This document shows, piece after piece, positions 22,791-32,059 of a stretch of 64,000 nucleotides of DNA (positions are counted from its first letter, which is position 1; every line of letters starts with the position of its first letter). The notes beneath the pieces are model-generated. The model was not told the origin of the DNA and did no database searches. It worked only from the letters and a program-made list of their open reading frames with translations. Where the stretch lies: NCBI GenBank assembly GCA_018669475.1, contig JABHCC010000032.1, forward strand, positions 132,058 through 196,057. Direction: 5' to 3'. Made by a program: the position numbers and the translations under genes. This DNA is from Bacteroidota bacterium. Lineage in GTDB: Bacteria; Bacteroidota; Bacteroidia; Bacteroidales; UBA12481.

Positions 22791-24902
22791 CTATCCGGCG
22801 TTAGCTTGAGACTTTGCCGAATCAGAGCCGTTGGCTTTTGTCGCGGTATTTGTCAGGTCAAAAGTTGGAACCTGAACACTTGAAGGTAAGGTGAAGTAGA
22901 AGCATGAGCCAGATCCAAGTTCGGTTTCAACCCATATATCACCACCCATTTGTTGTATTAGTATCTTGGCTAAGGTTAAACCCAAACCCATTCCACGATA
23001 AAGTTCCTGTGAAGCTTTATTCCCTTGCCTGAACCATTCGAAGATTTTAATAGTTTCCTCAGCATCCATTCCAATACCCGTGTCCCTGATTGAAAATTGA
23101 ATTCTTGAACGATCAAATTGCCTCACACCCAATTCAATTCCACCCTCTTCAGTGAACTTAATTGCATTCTCGAGCAAACAACTCATAACCTGCCTGTACC
23201 TGTCTGGGTCAGCAACAAAATTCAGGTCTGAAGATCCTGTCTCAAAATCGGTTCTGAAATACAAATGATCCTTCCTCAAAGTCTTGAGTTTACTTTTTAT
23301 TGATGGAAGCATTTCATTAACAGCGACACTAACCTGCCGGATCTCAGGTTTAAGGAATATTTCACCAGACTGGATTTTAGATAATTCAATAATATTAGAA
23401 ATGAGGGTAAGCAAGAACGTAGAGTTTTCGACCACCTGGTCTGAATAATATTCCCGGTCTTTTTCTGAAAGTTCAGGAAGTCCAATCAATTCAGCAAAGC
23501 CCATTATCGCATTCATTGGGGTACGAATCTCATGTGAGAGATTGGCCAGAAAGGCTGATTTCAATCGATCTGACTCCTCCGCCTTTTCCTTTGCACTAAT
23601 AAGCTTTGTCTCAGCCTGATTTCTTGCAATAGCTGAAGCAAGGTGCTCAGAAACATATTCAAGAAGCTCCTGATCTGTTTTATCATAAACTAAACTGGGT
23701 TTGTAACTCTGAACAATCAAAATCCCAACAACTTTGGCTTCAACCAATAAAGGAACTCCCAACCAACTACTTGCCGGAATTCCTCCTAACTCCACTTCTC
23801 CTCTGTCAGCTAAAGCCAGCACTTCTGAATGATCCAATAGTACAGCACGTTGATGTCTGATTACATATGAACTTAATGAGTGTCCAATACGGTACCTTTC
23901 AAACTTCTCCTGACTATTCAGCTGGAAAACTGGCTCTATCTCAGCACTAGTTTTGTGATATAGTCCAACGAAAAAATTCGTTACATCCATTATTGATGAC
24001 AACTGCTGATGAACAAACTCCAATACCTCTGGAAGATCAAAATTCCGATTTACGAAAGTGGAAATGCGATACAGAATTCCTCTTACCTTATCTGCATATC
24101 TGCGTTCAGCAATTTCCTCACTTAGTCTCTGATTTGCATCTCTTAAATGACGTGTTTGCTGATGAACTTTACGGTCGAGTCCCTGTCTTATATCCTCTAA
24201 CTCTTCCGTTGTCTTCAAGTGCATATTCACTTCCTGCTTCAGGGTTGCATTTATCCTGGAAATATTTTCCCAATTGAGATAATTATGGATTCTTGCATAA
24301 TAAATGATCCTGGATACACAAAAAGCGACACCAAGTATTCCGAGATAAATAATCCTTCCTGGTGATGAACTAAAGCCAAGGCCGGAAGCCAGCTGAGGCA
24401 TCAGGTATTGTGAGATTATCAGCATACCCGACAAAATCATTAATTCCTTGAATGAAAGATATAGCACCCCAAAAACTAAAAATACCGTTCCGAAAAAGAA
24501 CCAGTCTTCCATCTCATGAAAGGGCTTGGTTATTGCCATCCAGTCAGACCATGAGATAAGAAGGAATGCGTATATAATAATTATAGAGCGTGATAAGGCA
24601 GCTGGAATAAAACCAATTCGTCTTGAGAACCACATTCCACAAATCAATGCTATAACAGATAGAAACAAAAGGAGGGCTTGCAGATAATAATACAAGCGAT
24701 TGCTTGCTTGTAACTGATACATTTCCTGACTTGGTCGTATAATAAACAATACGAGTGCAGCAGCTACAAAAGCACTACTCAGAAACACCAAACGTTTCAG
24801 ATTGATCGTCTGTGTATCCAGCCCGTATGTATGAATCAACGCATCCGGTATTAGCGGAAACGTTTTATCATACCACTTCTTAATGTCCAACCAAATTGCC
24901 AT
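22791..24902 (-). CDS. Membrane-bound GAF-domain sensor histidine kinase
   Basis: 703 residues. The first ~220 residues hold about six or seven hydrophobic helices, then a coiled region (~225-265), a GAF domain (~285-430), a coiled linker, and a kinase core: H box NLSHEIRTPMNAIMG near residue 465, N box CLLENAIKFTEE, DTGIGMDAEE and GMGLGLTLAKIL. The C-terminal ~25 residues (TKANGSDSAKSQ) are low complexity. No receiver or regulator gene adjoins it, so the partner and signal are unknown. It lies upstream of the hydCBA promoter region on the same strand with a 150-base gap, so it is probably a separate transcript. Confidence 0.9.
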   Translation of the reverse strand: MAIWLDIKKWYDKTFPLIPDALIHTYGLDTQTINLKRLVFLSSAFVAAALVLFIIRPSQEMYQLQASNRLYYYLQALLLFLSVIALICGMWFSRRIGFIPAALSRSIIIIYAFLLISWSDWMAITKPFHEMEDWFFFGTVFLVFGVLYLSFKELMILSGMLIISQYLMPQLASGLGFSSSPGRIIYLGILGVAFCVSRIIYYARIHNYLNWENISRINATLKQEVNMHLKTTEELEDIRQGLDRKVHQQTRHLRDANQRLSEEIAERRYADKVRGILYRISTFVNRNFDLPEVLEFVHQQLSSIMDVTNFFVGLYHKTSAEIEPVFQLNSQEKFERYRIGHSLSSYVIRHQRAVLLDHSEVLALADRGEVELGGIPASSWLGVPLLVEAKVVGILIVQSYKPSLVYDKTDQELLEYVSEHLASAIARNQAETKLISAKEKAEESDRLKSAFLANLSHEIRTPMNAIMGFAELIGLPELSEKDREYYSDQVVENSTFLLTLISNIIELSKIQSGEIFLKPEIRQVSVAVNEMLPSIKSKLKTLRKDHLYFRTDFETGSSDLNFVADPDRYRQVMSCLLENAIKFTEEGGIELGVRQFDRSRIQFSIRDTGIGMDAEETIKIFEWFRQGNKASQELYRGMGLGLTLAKILIQQMGGDIWVETELGSGSCFYFTLPSSVQVPTFDLTNTATKANGSDSAKSQANAG

Positions 24903-25034
24903 TTTGCACGAGAGCTAAAAAAAAACACTTCTAAGGGTTACCTTTTTACCTTTTACAGGATTAACAAGTGTAGAATTGTTGCGCCATGGCGTAAAACTAT
25001 CGAAACAAATCTATTACAATTTTGACAAAATGCA

Positions 25035-25064
25035 AAAAACGGCTGGTTAACCAGCCGTTTTTTT
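25035..25064 (-). terminator. Bidirectional-looking terminator after the S46 peptidase gene
   Basis: A perfect palindrome, CGGCTGGTTAACCAGCCG, is flanked by A-runs and T-runs on both sides. It lies 47 bases downstream of the S46 peptidase stop and upstream of the histidine kinase start. It should terminate leftward transcripts; the T-runs on both strands would allow function either way. Confidence 0.9.
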
Positions 25065-25110
25065 TGACCAAATGAACAGGCATTTGTTAATAAGTATCTG
25101 TAAACCTTCT

Positions 25111-27285
25111 CTATTCTGCCCCCATTAATTGCATTTCCTTGATCAGATGGCCTGCTCCGGCAAATTTATCAATGATAAAAAGGGCATATCTTATATCAAT
25201 TGATATATTTCGACACATTTCCGGATCATACATGGTATCGCTCATTGTTCCTTCCCAGTTTCTATCGAAATTTATTCCTATTAAGTGCCCGTCTGCATTA
25301 ATCACAGGGCTACCAGAATTTCCACCTGATGTATGATTTGAAGCAATAAAGCATACAGGCATCTCTCCGTTTTTACCATATATACCAAAATCACTCTTTT
25401 TATATAAATCCTTTAGTTTCTGCGGTACCCGATAATCATAAATATTCGGATTATCTTTCTCAACAATTCCTTTGAGAGTGGAATAATGCTTATACTTTAT
25501 ACCGTCTCTAGGAATAAAATCATCTACTTTTCCATAGCTTATCCTGAGGGTGAAATTTGCATCAGGATAAAATAATTTATCCTTATCCATCTCCATTTGG
25601 GCTGCCATATATAAACGATCTAATACGGGAAGTTGCCCCCTCCCGGTAGCCAGTCCTGGAGTAATTTTATCTCTTATCAGAGAGCTTAACCCCTGACTCA
25701 TTTTATAGGCAGGATCCCGAGAGAGTTTCATGGCACTACTTCCTTTCACCCTTGTCAGAAATTTTGTCAACTTTTCCTTACTTGCAAAAATGGAAGAATC
25801 AAATACATCAGCTGCATAAGCCTTAAAATCTCCTTTGTACTTTAATTTAACCTCCCTGAGCAGATCAGGTTGAAACTCCGGATCAGCGCCATTGGCCCAG
25901 GCCTCATACATAGCAGCAAGTATTTTTTGATCAGTAGGCCCGTGGTAATCTTTGAAATGTCTTTCTGCTGTACGGAGCAAGCCATCAACTGTTTTTTGAA
26001 TAGCATCCTTATCAGCTTTACTTTCCAACAAAGTCAATAATGATTTGTACCGGCCTGCCAAAGAAATTATCTCGGGTGCCCTACCTGCCTCGTTCGCATA
26101 GGTACTGGCGACGGCAAAAGGAGACTGAGCCTCAGTAATACTGGCATAAGTATTTAAAATATGACCATATTTCAATTTTCTTTTAGAATCCTGATTCACC
26201 CAATTAGTGAAATCCTCTTCAAATGCCAGTTTCTTGTTGACTGCATCCAGGCGCTTGAGACCTCGTAAAATTCCCTGATTCTTTTTCCAACTATTAGCAA
26301 TTCCCGACTTCTTAGCCGAATACTGTATCCTTATCTTTGGACTAATCTCCATTGCGGCAAGGATAATATTGAGCCTTTTAGTTCGCAAATCAATCATCAC
26401 CGGAATAGTATTACTTATCTGGTCCTGTATTCGGCTAGCTGGTGCATATTCCGAAGTTCTACCAGGATAACCGAAAACCATGGTAAAATCACCTTTGTCA
26501 ACGCCTTCCACTGAAATCGGAAGAAATTTCTTAGGTGAATAAGGCACATTATCCGGAGAATAATCAGCTGGTTGATTATCCTTATTGGCATAAATTCTGA
26601 AAAGAGAGAAGTCTCCGGTATGTCTTGGCCACATCCAGTTATCTGTTTCACCACCAAACTTTCCTATTGCTGAAGGTGGAGCCCCAACAAGTCTGACATC
26701 CCGGTAATCTTCATAAATAAACATGAAATATTGATTTCCTGAGAAAAACGAAGCAACTCTGGCAGTATAATGGGTTCCGTTTATTGCTTCATTTCTAATT
26801 TGATTCATATTTTGTCCAAGGATCTTAGATCTGTCTCCTTCAGTCATTTCATCAGTAACTCCTTTTAAAACATCATCTGTTACGTCCTCCATCCGAACAA
26901 GAAAAGTGACACGTAGACCTGCATTAGGCAACTCTTCGTCTCGTGACATTGCCCAGAAGCCATTTGTCAGATAATCATTCTCTACTGTACTGTGTCTTTG
27001 GATAGCTCCGTAGCCACAGTGATGATTTGTGATCAGCAAACCATCGGGTGAGATTAGTTCTCCGGTACAACCCCCGCCAAAAATAACTATGGCATCCTTA
27101 AGTGAGGCCTGGTTTATGGAATAAACATCCTCTGCAGTCAGTTTGAAACCCTTGGCCTGCATATCACTTATATTGTATTTCTTCAACAGCATAGGAATCC
27201 ACATTCCTTCATCAGATCGAGCCTGAGGAGCAACAAGAATACTGACAAGCAGTATAAAACTAAAGAAACGTAATCGTTGGTTCAT
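25111..27285 (-). CDS. S46-family dipeptidyl-peptidase, DPP11-like
   Basis: 724 residues with an N-terminal signal peptide (~1-24, ending APQARS), so periplasmic or surface exposed. It is a chymotrypsin-fold S46 serine peptidase: catalytic His in LLITNHHCGYGA (~84) and catalytic Ser in SGGNSGSPV (~657). It removes dipeptides from peptide N termini. Arg at ~675 in NFDRNWEG matches the residue that gives DPP11 its Asp/Glu specificity; DPP7 has Gly there. Specificity is inferred from that residue. It suits an organism feeding on peptides. It is followed by a strong terminator and preceded by maf four bases upstream. Confidence 0.93.
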   Translation of the reverse strand: MNQRLRFFSFILLVSILVAPQARSDEGMWIPMLLKKYNISDMQAKGFKLTAEDVYSINQASLKDAIVIFGGGCTGELISPDGLLITNHHCGYGAIQRHSTVENDYLTNGFWAMSRDEELPNAGLRVTFLVRMEDVTDDVLKGVTDEMTEGDRSKILGQNMNQIRNEAINGTHYTARVASFFSGNQYFMFIYEDYRDVRLVGAPPSAIGKFGGETDNWMWPRHTGDFSLFRIYANKDNQPADYSPDNVPYSPKKFLPISVEGVDKGDFTMVFGYPGRTSEYAPASRIQDQISNTIPVMIDLRTKRLNIILAAMEISPKIRIQYSAKKSGIANSWKKNQGILRGLKRLDAVNKKLAFEEDFTNWVNQDSKRKLKYGHILNTYASITEAQSPFAVASTYANEAGRAPEIISLAGRYKSLLTLLESKADKDAIQKTVDGLLRTAERHFKDYHGPTDQKILAAMYEAWANGADPEFQPDLLREVKLKYKGDFKAYAADVFDSSIFASKEKLTKFLTRVKGSSAMKLSRDPAYKMSQGLSSLIRDKITPGLATGRGQLPVLDRLYMAAQMEMDKDKLFYPDANFTLRISYGKVDDFIPRDGIKYKHYSTLKGIVEKDNPNIYDYRVPQKLKDLYKKSDFGIYGKNGEMPVCFIASNHTSGGNSGSPVINADGHLIGINFDRNWEGTMSDTMYDPEMCRNISIDIRYALFIIDKFAGAGHLIKEMQLMGAE

Positions 27286-27288
27286 GGT

Positions 27289-27897
27289 TTATTTGTTTTG
27301 AAAATTTGTAAAACTCTTAATCTCAAGATAAAGTCTTTGGACTGGCAGCCCCATTACATTAAAGTATGATCCCTCAATAGATCTTACACCTACTAATCCT
27401 ATCCATTCCTGAATACCATAGGATCCTGCCTTGTCCATAGGTTTGAATTTCTTAATATAGTATTCAATATCCTCAATTGTAATGGCTGCAAAATCCACTT
27501 TTGTCATAACATAAAAACAGTGTTGCCTCCATTTTGATTTGAGGCAAACCCCTGTGATCACCTTGTGCCGTTTATCTGATAAGGAAAGGAGCATATCTTT
27601 TGCCTCCTTCTTTGAAGCCGGTTTTCCAAGAATATCCTGATCATTGAGAACAATCGTATCTGCTGTTATTAGAATATCATCTTCTTTAAGATCATTCTCG
27701 TATGGATCAGCTTTCTGTGCGGCAAGAAAGCAGGCAGCCTTCTCTCCTGTGTATCCGTCAGGAATAATCTCAGGATTATCCTCTTTTAACCACAATTCAA
27801 ATGGGATTCCTAATTGCTTTAGTAATTCCGACCTTCTTGGTGATCTTGATCCAAGAAATATCCGGTAAGTTTCAAGATGAGACAAAAAACTTTCCAT
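27289..27897 (-). CDS. maf: Maf-family nucleoside triphosphate pyrophosphatase
   Basis: 202 residues. The N-terminal motif GSRSPRRSELLKQLG is the Maf P-loop-like substrate site; downstream are TADTIVLN, KPASKKEAKDML and DKAGSYGIQE. The family hydrolyses dTTP, UTP and modified nucleotides to monophosphates, either for housecleaning or in septum-related control. It is the last of four tightly packed genes (DUF2520, HAD, prenyltransferase, maf), separated from the prenyltransferase by two bases. Confidence 0.93.
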   Translation of the reverse strand: MESFLSHLETYRIFLGSRSPRRSELLKQLGIPFELWLKEDNPEIIPDGYTGEKAACFLAAQKADPYENDLKEDDILITADTIVLNDQDILGKPASKKEAKDMLLSLSDKRHKVITGVCLKSKWRQHCFYVMTKVDFAAITIEDIEYYIKKFKPMDKAGSYGIQEWIGLVGVRSIEGSYFNVMGLPVQRLYLEIKSFTNFQNK

Positions 27898-27899
27898 AA

Positions 27900-28862
27900 T
27901 TAAGCGATAAAGCTTTGCATAATAAAATAGGCTATAGGAGCATATAATATGCCAAAGAACATAATCAACTTAACAAGAGAACTAACTGGTTTAAAATCTG
28001 CTGAACTATTTACTTTTACTAACTTAAAAAGCAGCACTATAAAGGGCAAAGCCAGAAAGACAATAAAATAGACCAGGCTGATCCAATCCGGCAGGAATAG
28101 TAAAAAAATAAGTCCTAAAAGAATGACAGTTAGAAAAGACAAAATAATAATTAACCATTTCAGAGCTCCAATACCCATTTTTATAGCTATTGTTTTGCTT
28201 CCAACTTCACTATCACCAGGAATATCCTGACCATCTTTGATCAACTCCCGGATTAAATTTGTTAAAAAGGCAAAAATTGAAAATGCGATTATCCAATACA
28301 ACACCGGGCTGAATAGTTGGGGCTCCAGGATTAGGGCATCGGCATGAGCTCGTGTCAAAAGTGGATATTCAAACAAGAGCACCAGTAGTGGAACAGTTCC
28401 AGTGAGTATACTAATGGTAAGATTGCCCAACAGGGGCAAATGCTTTAGAGTAAGCGAATATGACCAAAGTAAAACAGGGACAGCTAAGAATATCAGGGAC
28501 AGCCATTCAATTTTGTGAAAAAAGGATACAAAAACACCAATCACCACACCAATGGAGTTAAGCATAAAATGGGCAAAAATAGCCTGTCGTCGTGACACAA
28601 GACTATCGATTACCACACGGCCGGGATTATTCACCCTGTCAGCTCTCACATCATGAAAATCATTGATTACATTTCCTGCAGCAGTGATCAGTAAGGTAGA
28701 CAATACCAATAGTGCAAAGCTCCATTCAGGCATTTCAGGTTCAAATCCCATCAAATCAAGGATAGGTCTTACAATAGACCATCTCATGATATACATGGTT
28801 AACACAACCATAATAAGGTTTGGCAAACGAATTAATCGTGATATTCCTTTTATTATGCTCAT
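27900..28862 (-). CDS. UbiA-family prenyltransferase
   Basis: 320 residues, about eight to nine hydrophobic helices. The first Asp-rich motif is NDFHDVRADRVNNP (~66) and the second is KDGQDIPGDSEVG (~210); both bind Mg-prenyl-diphosphate. Annotated Bacteroidota homologues are often called geranylgeranylglycerol-phosphate geranylgeranyltransferase-like, but the acceptor cannot be told from sequence. It overlaps the HAD phosphatase gene by four bases, in a cluster with DUF2520 and maf. Confidence 0.88.
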   Translation of the reverse strand: MSIIKGISRLIRLPNLIMVVLTMYIMRWSIVRPILDLMGFEPEMPEWSFALLVLSTLLITAAGNVINDFHDVRADRVNNPGRVVIDSLVSRRQAIFAHFMLNSIGVVIGVFVSFFHKIEWLSLIFLAVPVLLWSYSLTLKHLPLLGNLTISILTGTVPLLVLLFEYPLLTRAHADALILEPQLFSPVLYWIIAFSIFAFLTNLIRELIKDGQDIPGDSEVGSKTIAIKMGIGALKWLIIILSFLTVILLGLIFLLFLPDWISLVYFIVFLALPFIVLLFKLVKVNSSADFKPVSSLVKLIMFFGILYAPIAYFIMQSFIA

Positions 28863-29374
28863 GCTTTATTTCTGATCTGCCATTTTTTTTGTGCTCTTAA
28901 GACCTGCTCAATTACATCCCTGACACATCCCTCTCCCCCTGGTAAATCAGAAATATAATTACAAGTAGCTTGTATTTCCTCCACTGCATCATTAGGACAG
29001 GTTGCCAGACCCACGTACCTCATTGCTTCAGCATCAGGAATATCATCCCCCATATACAAGAGCTCTTCAGGCTTCAGATCATGGTGTTGAATAAACTCCT
29101 TCAGGTCAGATAGTTTATCCATAGAATTCAGACAAATCCAATCTACACCCAATTCGCTAAATCGTGTCCGGATTGATTCAGATTTTGCTCCTGAAATAAT
29201 TGCAAGCTTATAGCCTTGCTCCAAAGCCCTGTAAATGGCATATCCATCCTTAGTGTTCATCGTTCGCATGAGATCTCCACTGGGATGTAATACTGTTTTT
29301 GCAGAAGCTAACACACCATCAACATCGAAAACGAATCCCCTGATTCCAACTAATTGTTCCTTAAAAAATGGCAT
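28859..29374 (-). CDS. KdsC-type HAD phosphatase
   Basis: 171 residues with the small cap-less HAD fold of KdsC: nucleophile motif FVFDVDGVLA, AIISGAKSE, then MGDDIPDAEAM as the metal-binding motif. KdsC removes phosphate from KDO-8-phosphate in lipopolysaccharide synthesis; the cap-less tetrameric form is typical. Other small-molecule phosphatase activity is possible because no kds gene is adjacent. It overlaps the prenyltransferase start by four bases and is 13 bases after the DUF2520 gene. Confidence 0.85.
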   Translation of the reverse strand: MPFFKEQLVGIRGFVFDVDGVLASAKTVLHPSGDLMRTMNTKDGYAIYRALEQGYKLAIISGAKSESIRTRFSELGVDWICLNSMDKLSDLKEFIQHHDLKPEELLYMGDDIPDAEAMRYVGLATCPNDAVEEIQATCNYISDLPGGEGCVRDVIEQVLRAQKKWQIRNKA

Positions 29375-29387
29375 AAGTCCTTACCCT

Positions 29388-30170
29388 CTATAGTTCATGA
29401 CCGTATCTAGCCAAGATGGCTTTGGTCAGGATCTGATATATATGTTTTTCTTCAGGACAACAAGATAGCAAATCTAAATGCTTTTTTATAGTTTCGAAAT
29501 CACCTCTGCGGGCAGGGCCTGTTTGAGCATCTGCTGATCCCATACTTACAGATTTATCCATTGTTTCCATAATCAGAGGAATGAGGGTTTCACGGCTAAC
29601 TCCTGCTTTAAAAGCAATTAATTCGCCGCACCCTACCAAATAATTAACAAAATTACAGACAAAGATTGCCGCCACATGTAGTTGTCGACGATCAGAGCTG
29701 GATATGATTTGCACATTTGTAGATAATTGCTCCCCCAAATTAAGCAGTGTCTGACAAACACCATCGTTACAGGCTTCTACCAGCAGTGGCAGCTTGCTAA
29801 AGTCCAGCTTCCTGTCTTTGCTGAATGTTTGCAATGGATAAAAAACTCCGTATTGCTCAGATGCTACAGCCAATTTTTCTATCGGGAAAGAACCACTGGT
29901 ATGAACTAATATTGATTTATGATCCGGAAAACTGGCCAGGAGCTGAGGTAATACACTATCAGGAACAGTAAGAAAAACTAAATCTGCATTCTGGTCCAGA
30001 TCTGCAACATTAGTCGAAGCAACAGATCCAAAGTGCTGTGCCAATGACTCAGCGGATTTATATTGTCGGCTAATTACCTGTACTATCTGATGACCAGCAT
30101 CGAAAAGGGCCATTCCCAATCTCGTTCCAACTGCACCAGCCCCAATAATGACGATTTTATAATTAGTCAT
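29388..30170 (-). CDS. Rossmann-fold DUF2520 oxidoreductase-like protein
   Basis: 260 residues. The N-terminal NAD(P)-binding loop is IIGAGAVGTRLGMAL, followed by VFLTVPDSVLPQL and HTSGSFP. The C-terminal DUF2520 helical domain (~130-255) contains DRRQLHVAAIFVCNFVNYL. The fold resembles 6-phosphogluconate or pyrroline-5-carboxylate reductases, but the substrate is not established. It is the first gene of the DUF2520-HAD-prenyltransferase-maf cluster, a gene order commonly seen in Bacteroidota. Confidence 0.88.
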   Translation of the reverse strand: MTNYKIVIIGAGAVGTRLGMALFDAGHQIVQVISRQYKSAESLAQHFGSVASTNVADLDQNADLVFLTVPDSVLPQLLASFPDHKSILVHTSGSFPIEKLAVASEQYGVFYPLQTFSKDRKLDFSKLPLLVEACNDGVCQTLLNLGEQLSTNVQIISSSDRRQLHVAAIFVCNFVNYLVGCGELIAFKAGVSRETLIPLIMETMDKSVSMGSADAQTGPARRGDFETIKKHLDLLSCCPEEKHIYQILTKAILARYGHEL

Positions 30171-30199
30171 ACTTCCTGACTTAGGTATATGCTAATGTA

Positions 30200-30230
30200 C
30201 AAAAAAAGGGGCCGATAGCCCCTTTTTTTT
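30200..30230 (-). terminator. Rho-independent terminator after the acyl-CoA dehydrogenase
   Basis: The stem GGGGC/GCCCC with loop CGATA is flanked by seven A and eight T, so both strands have a T-run. It lies just downstream of the leftward acyl-CoA dehydrogenase stop at 30245 and before the DUF2520 gene. Confidence 0.88.
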
Positions 30231-30244
30231 ATTCAATCAGTCTT

Positions 30245-32026
30245 TTAGAATGAATACTTGTTATCATCAATCAGATGATCAGCAATTCTGCGTCGCGCAT
30301 CTTTGACATTAATTCTCTCAGCATCTGTATATACAGAAATCGCCTTATGAAAACGACCTAATTCTTCTCCTTCTGAGAAACTATTCACAACATCTCTGGC
30401 TGATTTAGCCGCTGAAACAACCGCCTCATATACACAAATATCCAGTATGTCTTTTTGAAGGGAAATAGCATCAGCACCTTTCATTCCTTCAAGTTTCTGA
30501 ACTCTCAACATAGTAGATTCCGCAACATAAATATTCATAATAATATCTGAAAGGCCGTTCAACAATTCTTGTTCAAACATCAATTTCCTTCCATACTTCT
30601 GCGATACTGAATGTATCATTGCCAATGAAAGTGATTTCAGGTTATCAATATGATACTTTTTGCGACCATAATAATCTGCAGGGATATCTTCCTTGGACGG
30701 CAGACTATTCAGGTTTTCAAAAACCTCAGCAGCCTTTTCAAAAAGTGGGATATCTTTTTTCTGTCCACGTTTCAGCAGTGTATCAACTACCAGAATTCTG
30801 TTTATTTCATTTGTTCCCTCAAAGATTCTGTTTATTCTGGAATCACGATAGCCCCTGTCAACAGGCATTTCAGCAGAATAACCCATACCACCAAATATCT
30901 GCACTGCCTCGTCTGCGATATAATCCAGGGCTTCAGAACTGTATACTTTCAGAATAGCCGCTTCAATAGCCATCTGATTAAACGCAACCATAGTTGGATT
31001 TTCTCTGGTTGACATCTCTTTGAAGTCCTCAATTAGCTGATCAATATTCATCGCAGCACGATATACGGCAGATTCAGTAGCATATGTTTTGACTACCTGC
31101 TGACCAAGTTTATGCTTTATTGATCCGAAGTTATTAATCAACATTCCGAATTGCTTACGCTCATTGGAATAATTAACTGACTGATTAATAGCGATTTTCG
31201 CCGCTCCAATTATATTTCCGCCAAGTTTCACTCGTCCCATATGAAGGATATTCAGAGCAATACGGAATCCCTGACCACGTCCAGCCAGTAGATTTTCGAC
31301 AGGAACCTTTAAGTCGTTGAAGAAAATCTGGCGGGTTGAAGACCCCTTAATTCCCATTTTTTTCTCCTCCGGATTAAAGGTTATGCCGTCCATTGTACGT
31401 TCAACAATAAATGCACTCAAAACCCGGTCATTGTCAATTTTAGCGAACACAGTCATTACATCGGCAAAACCCGCGTTTGTAATCCACATCTTCTGTCCGT
31501 TAAGGATATAATGCTTGCCATCCTCAGATAAAACAGCCTTGGTCTTTCCACTGTTAGCATCAGATCCGGCACCAGGTTCAGTTAGGCAATATGCACCTTT
31601 CCATTCTCCGGTAGCCAGCTTAGTAAGATATTTTTCTTTTTGTTCATGATTCCCATAATATGCAATGGGTAATGAGCCAATACCAGTATGACATGAATAT
31701 GCAACGGCAAATGAATAACCGGCCCCAATAATTTCTGAAGCCACCATTGAGGTAACAAAAGACTGTCCAAAACCCTCATATTCCTCTGGTACCGAAATAC
31801 CAAGTAAACCAAGCTCTCCCGCTTTTGCAAGCAATTCTGGCATTAAGCCTTCTTGTTGGCTGTCCACTTCATCAAGAACAGGTAAAACCTCCGTATCGAG
31901 AAAATCCTGGCACGTTTGAGCTATCATTTGTTGCTCTTCATCTAATTCCTCAGGGATAAATACATCTTTTGGATCTGTATCCTGGATCATAAATGATCCG
32001 CCCTTAACTGATAATTCTTTTTCCAT
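30245..32026 (-). CDS. Acyl-CoA dehydrogenase with C-terminal extension
   Basis: 593 residues, longer than the ~380 of short/medium-chain enzymes because of a ~170-residue C-terminal extension like that of VLCAD-type proteins. FAD and substrate motifs are YCLTEPGAGSDA, WITNAG and QIFGGMGY; the catalytic Glu lies in RIFEGTNEINR. It oxidises acyl-CoA and passes electrons to ETF. It sits downstream of etfB, etfA and the membrane Fe-S oxidoreductase on the same strand, which together form a route from acyl-CoA to the quinone pool. Chain-length preference cannot be read from the sequence. Confidence 0.92.
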   Translation of the reverse strand: MEKELSVKGGSFMIQDTDPKDVFIPEELDEEQQMIAQTCQDFLDTEVLPVLDEVDSQQEGLMPELLAKAGELGLLGISVPEEYEGFGQSFVTSMVASEIIGAGYSFAVAYSCHTGIGSLPIAYYGNHEQKEKYLTKLATGEWKGAYCLTEPGAGSDANSGKTKAVLSEDGKHYILNGQKMWITNAGFADVMTVFAKIDNDRVLSAFIVERTMDGITFNPEEKKMGIKGSSTRQIFFNDLKVPVENLLAGRGQGFRIALNILHMGRVKLGGNIIGAAKIAINQSVNYSNERKQFGMLINNFGSIKHKLGQQVVKTYATESAVYRAAMNIDQLIEDFKEMSTRENPTMVAFNQMAIEAAILKVYSSEALDYIADEAVQIFGGMGYSAEMPVDRGYRDSRINRIFEGTNEINRILVVDTLLKRGQKKDIPLFEKAAEVFENLNSLPSKEDIPADYYGRKKYHIDNLKSLSLAMIHSVSQKYGRKLMFEQELLNGLSDIIMNIYVAESTMLRVQKLEGMKGADAISLQKDILDICVYEAVVSAAKSARDVVNSFSEGEELGRFHKAISVYTDAERINVKDARRRIADHLIDDNKYSF

Positions 32027-32059
32027 ACTTATTGAGTTAAATCGATCTCAAATTTGAAA

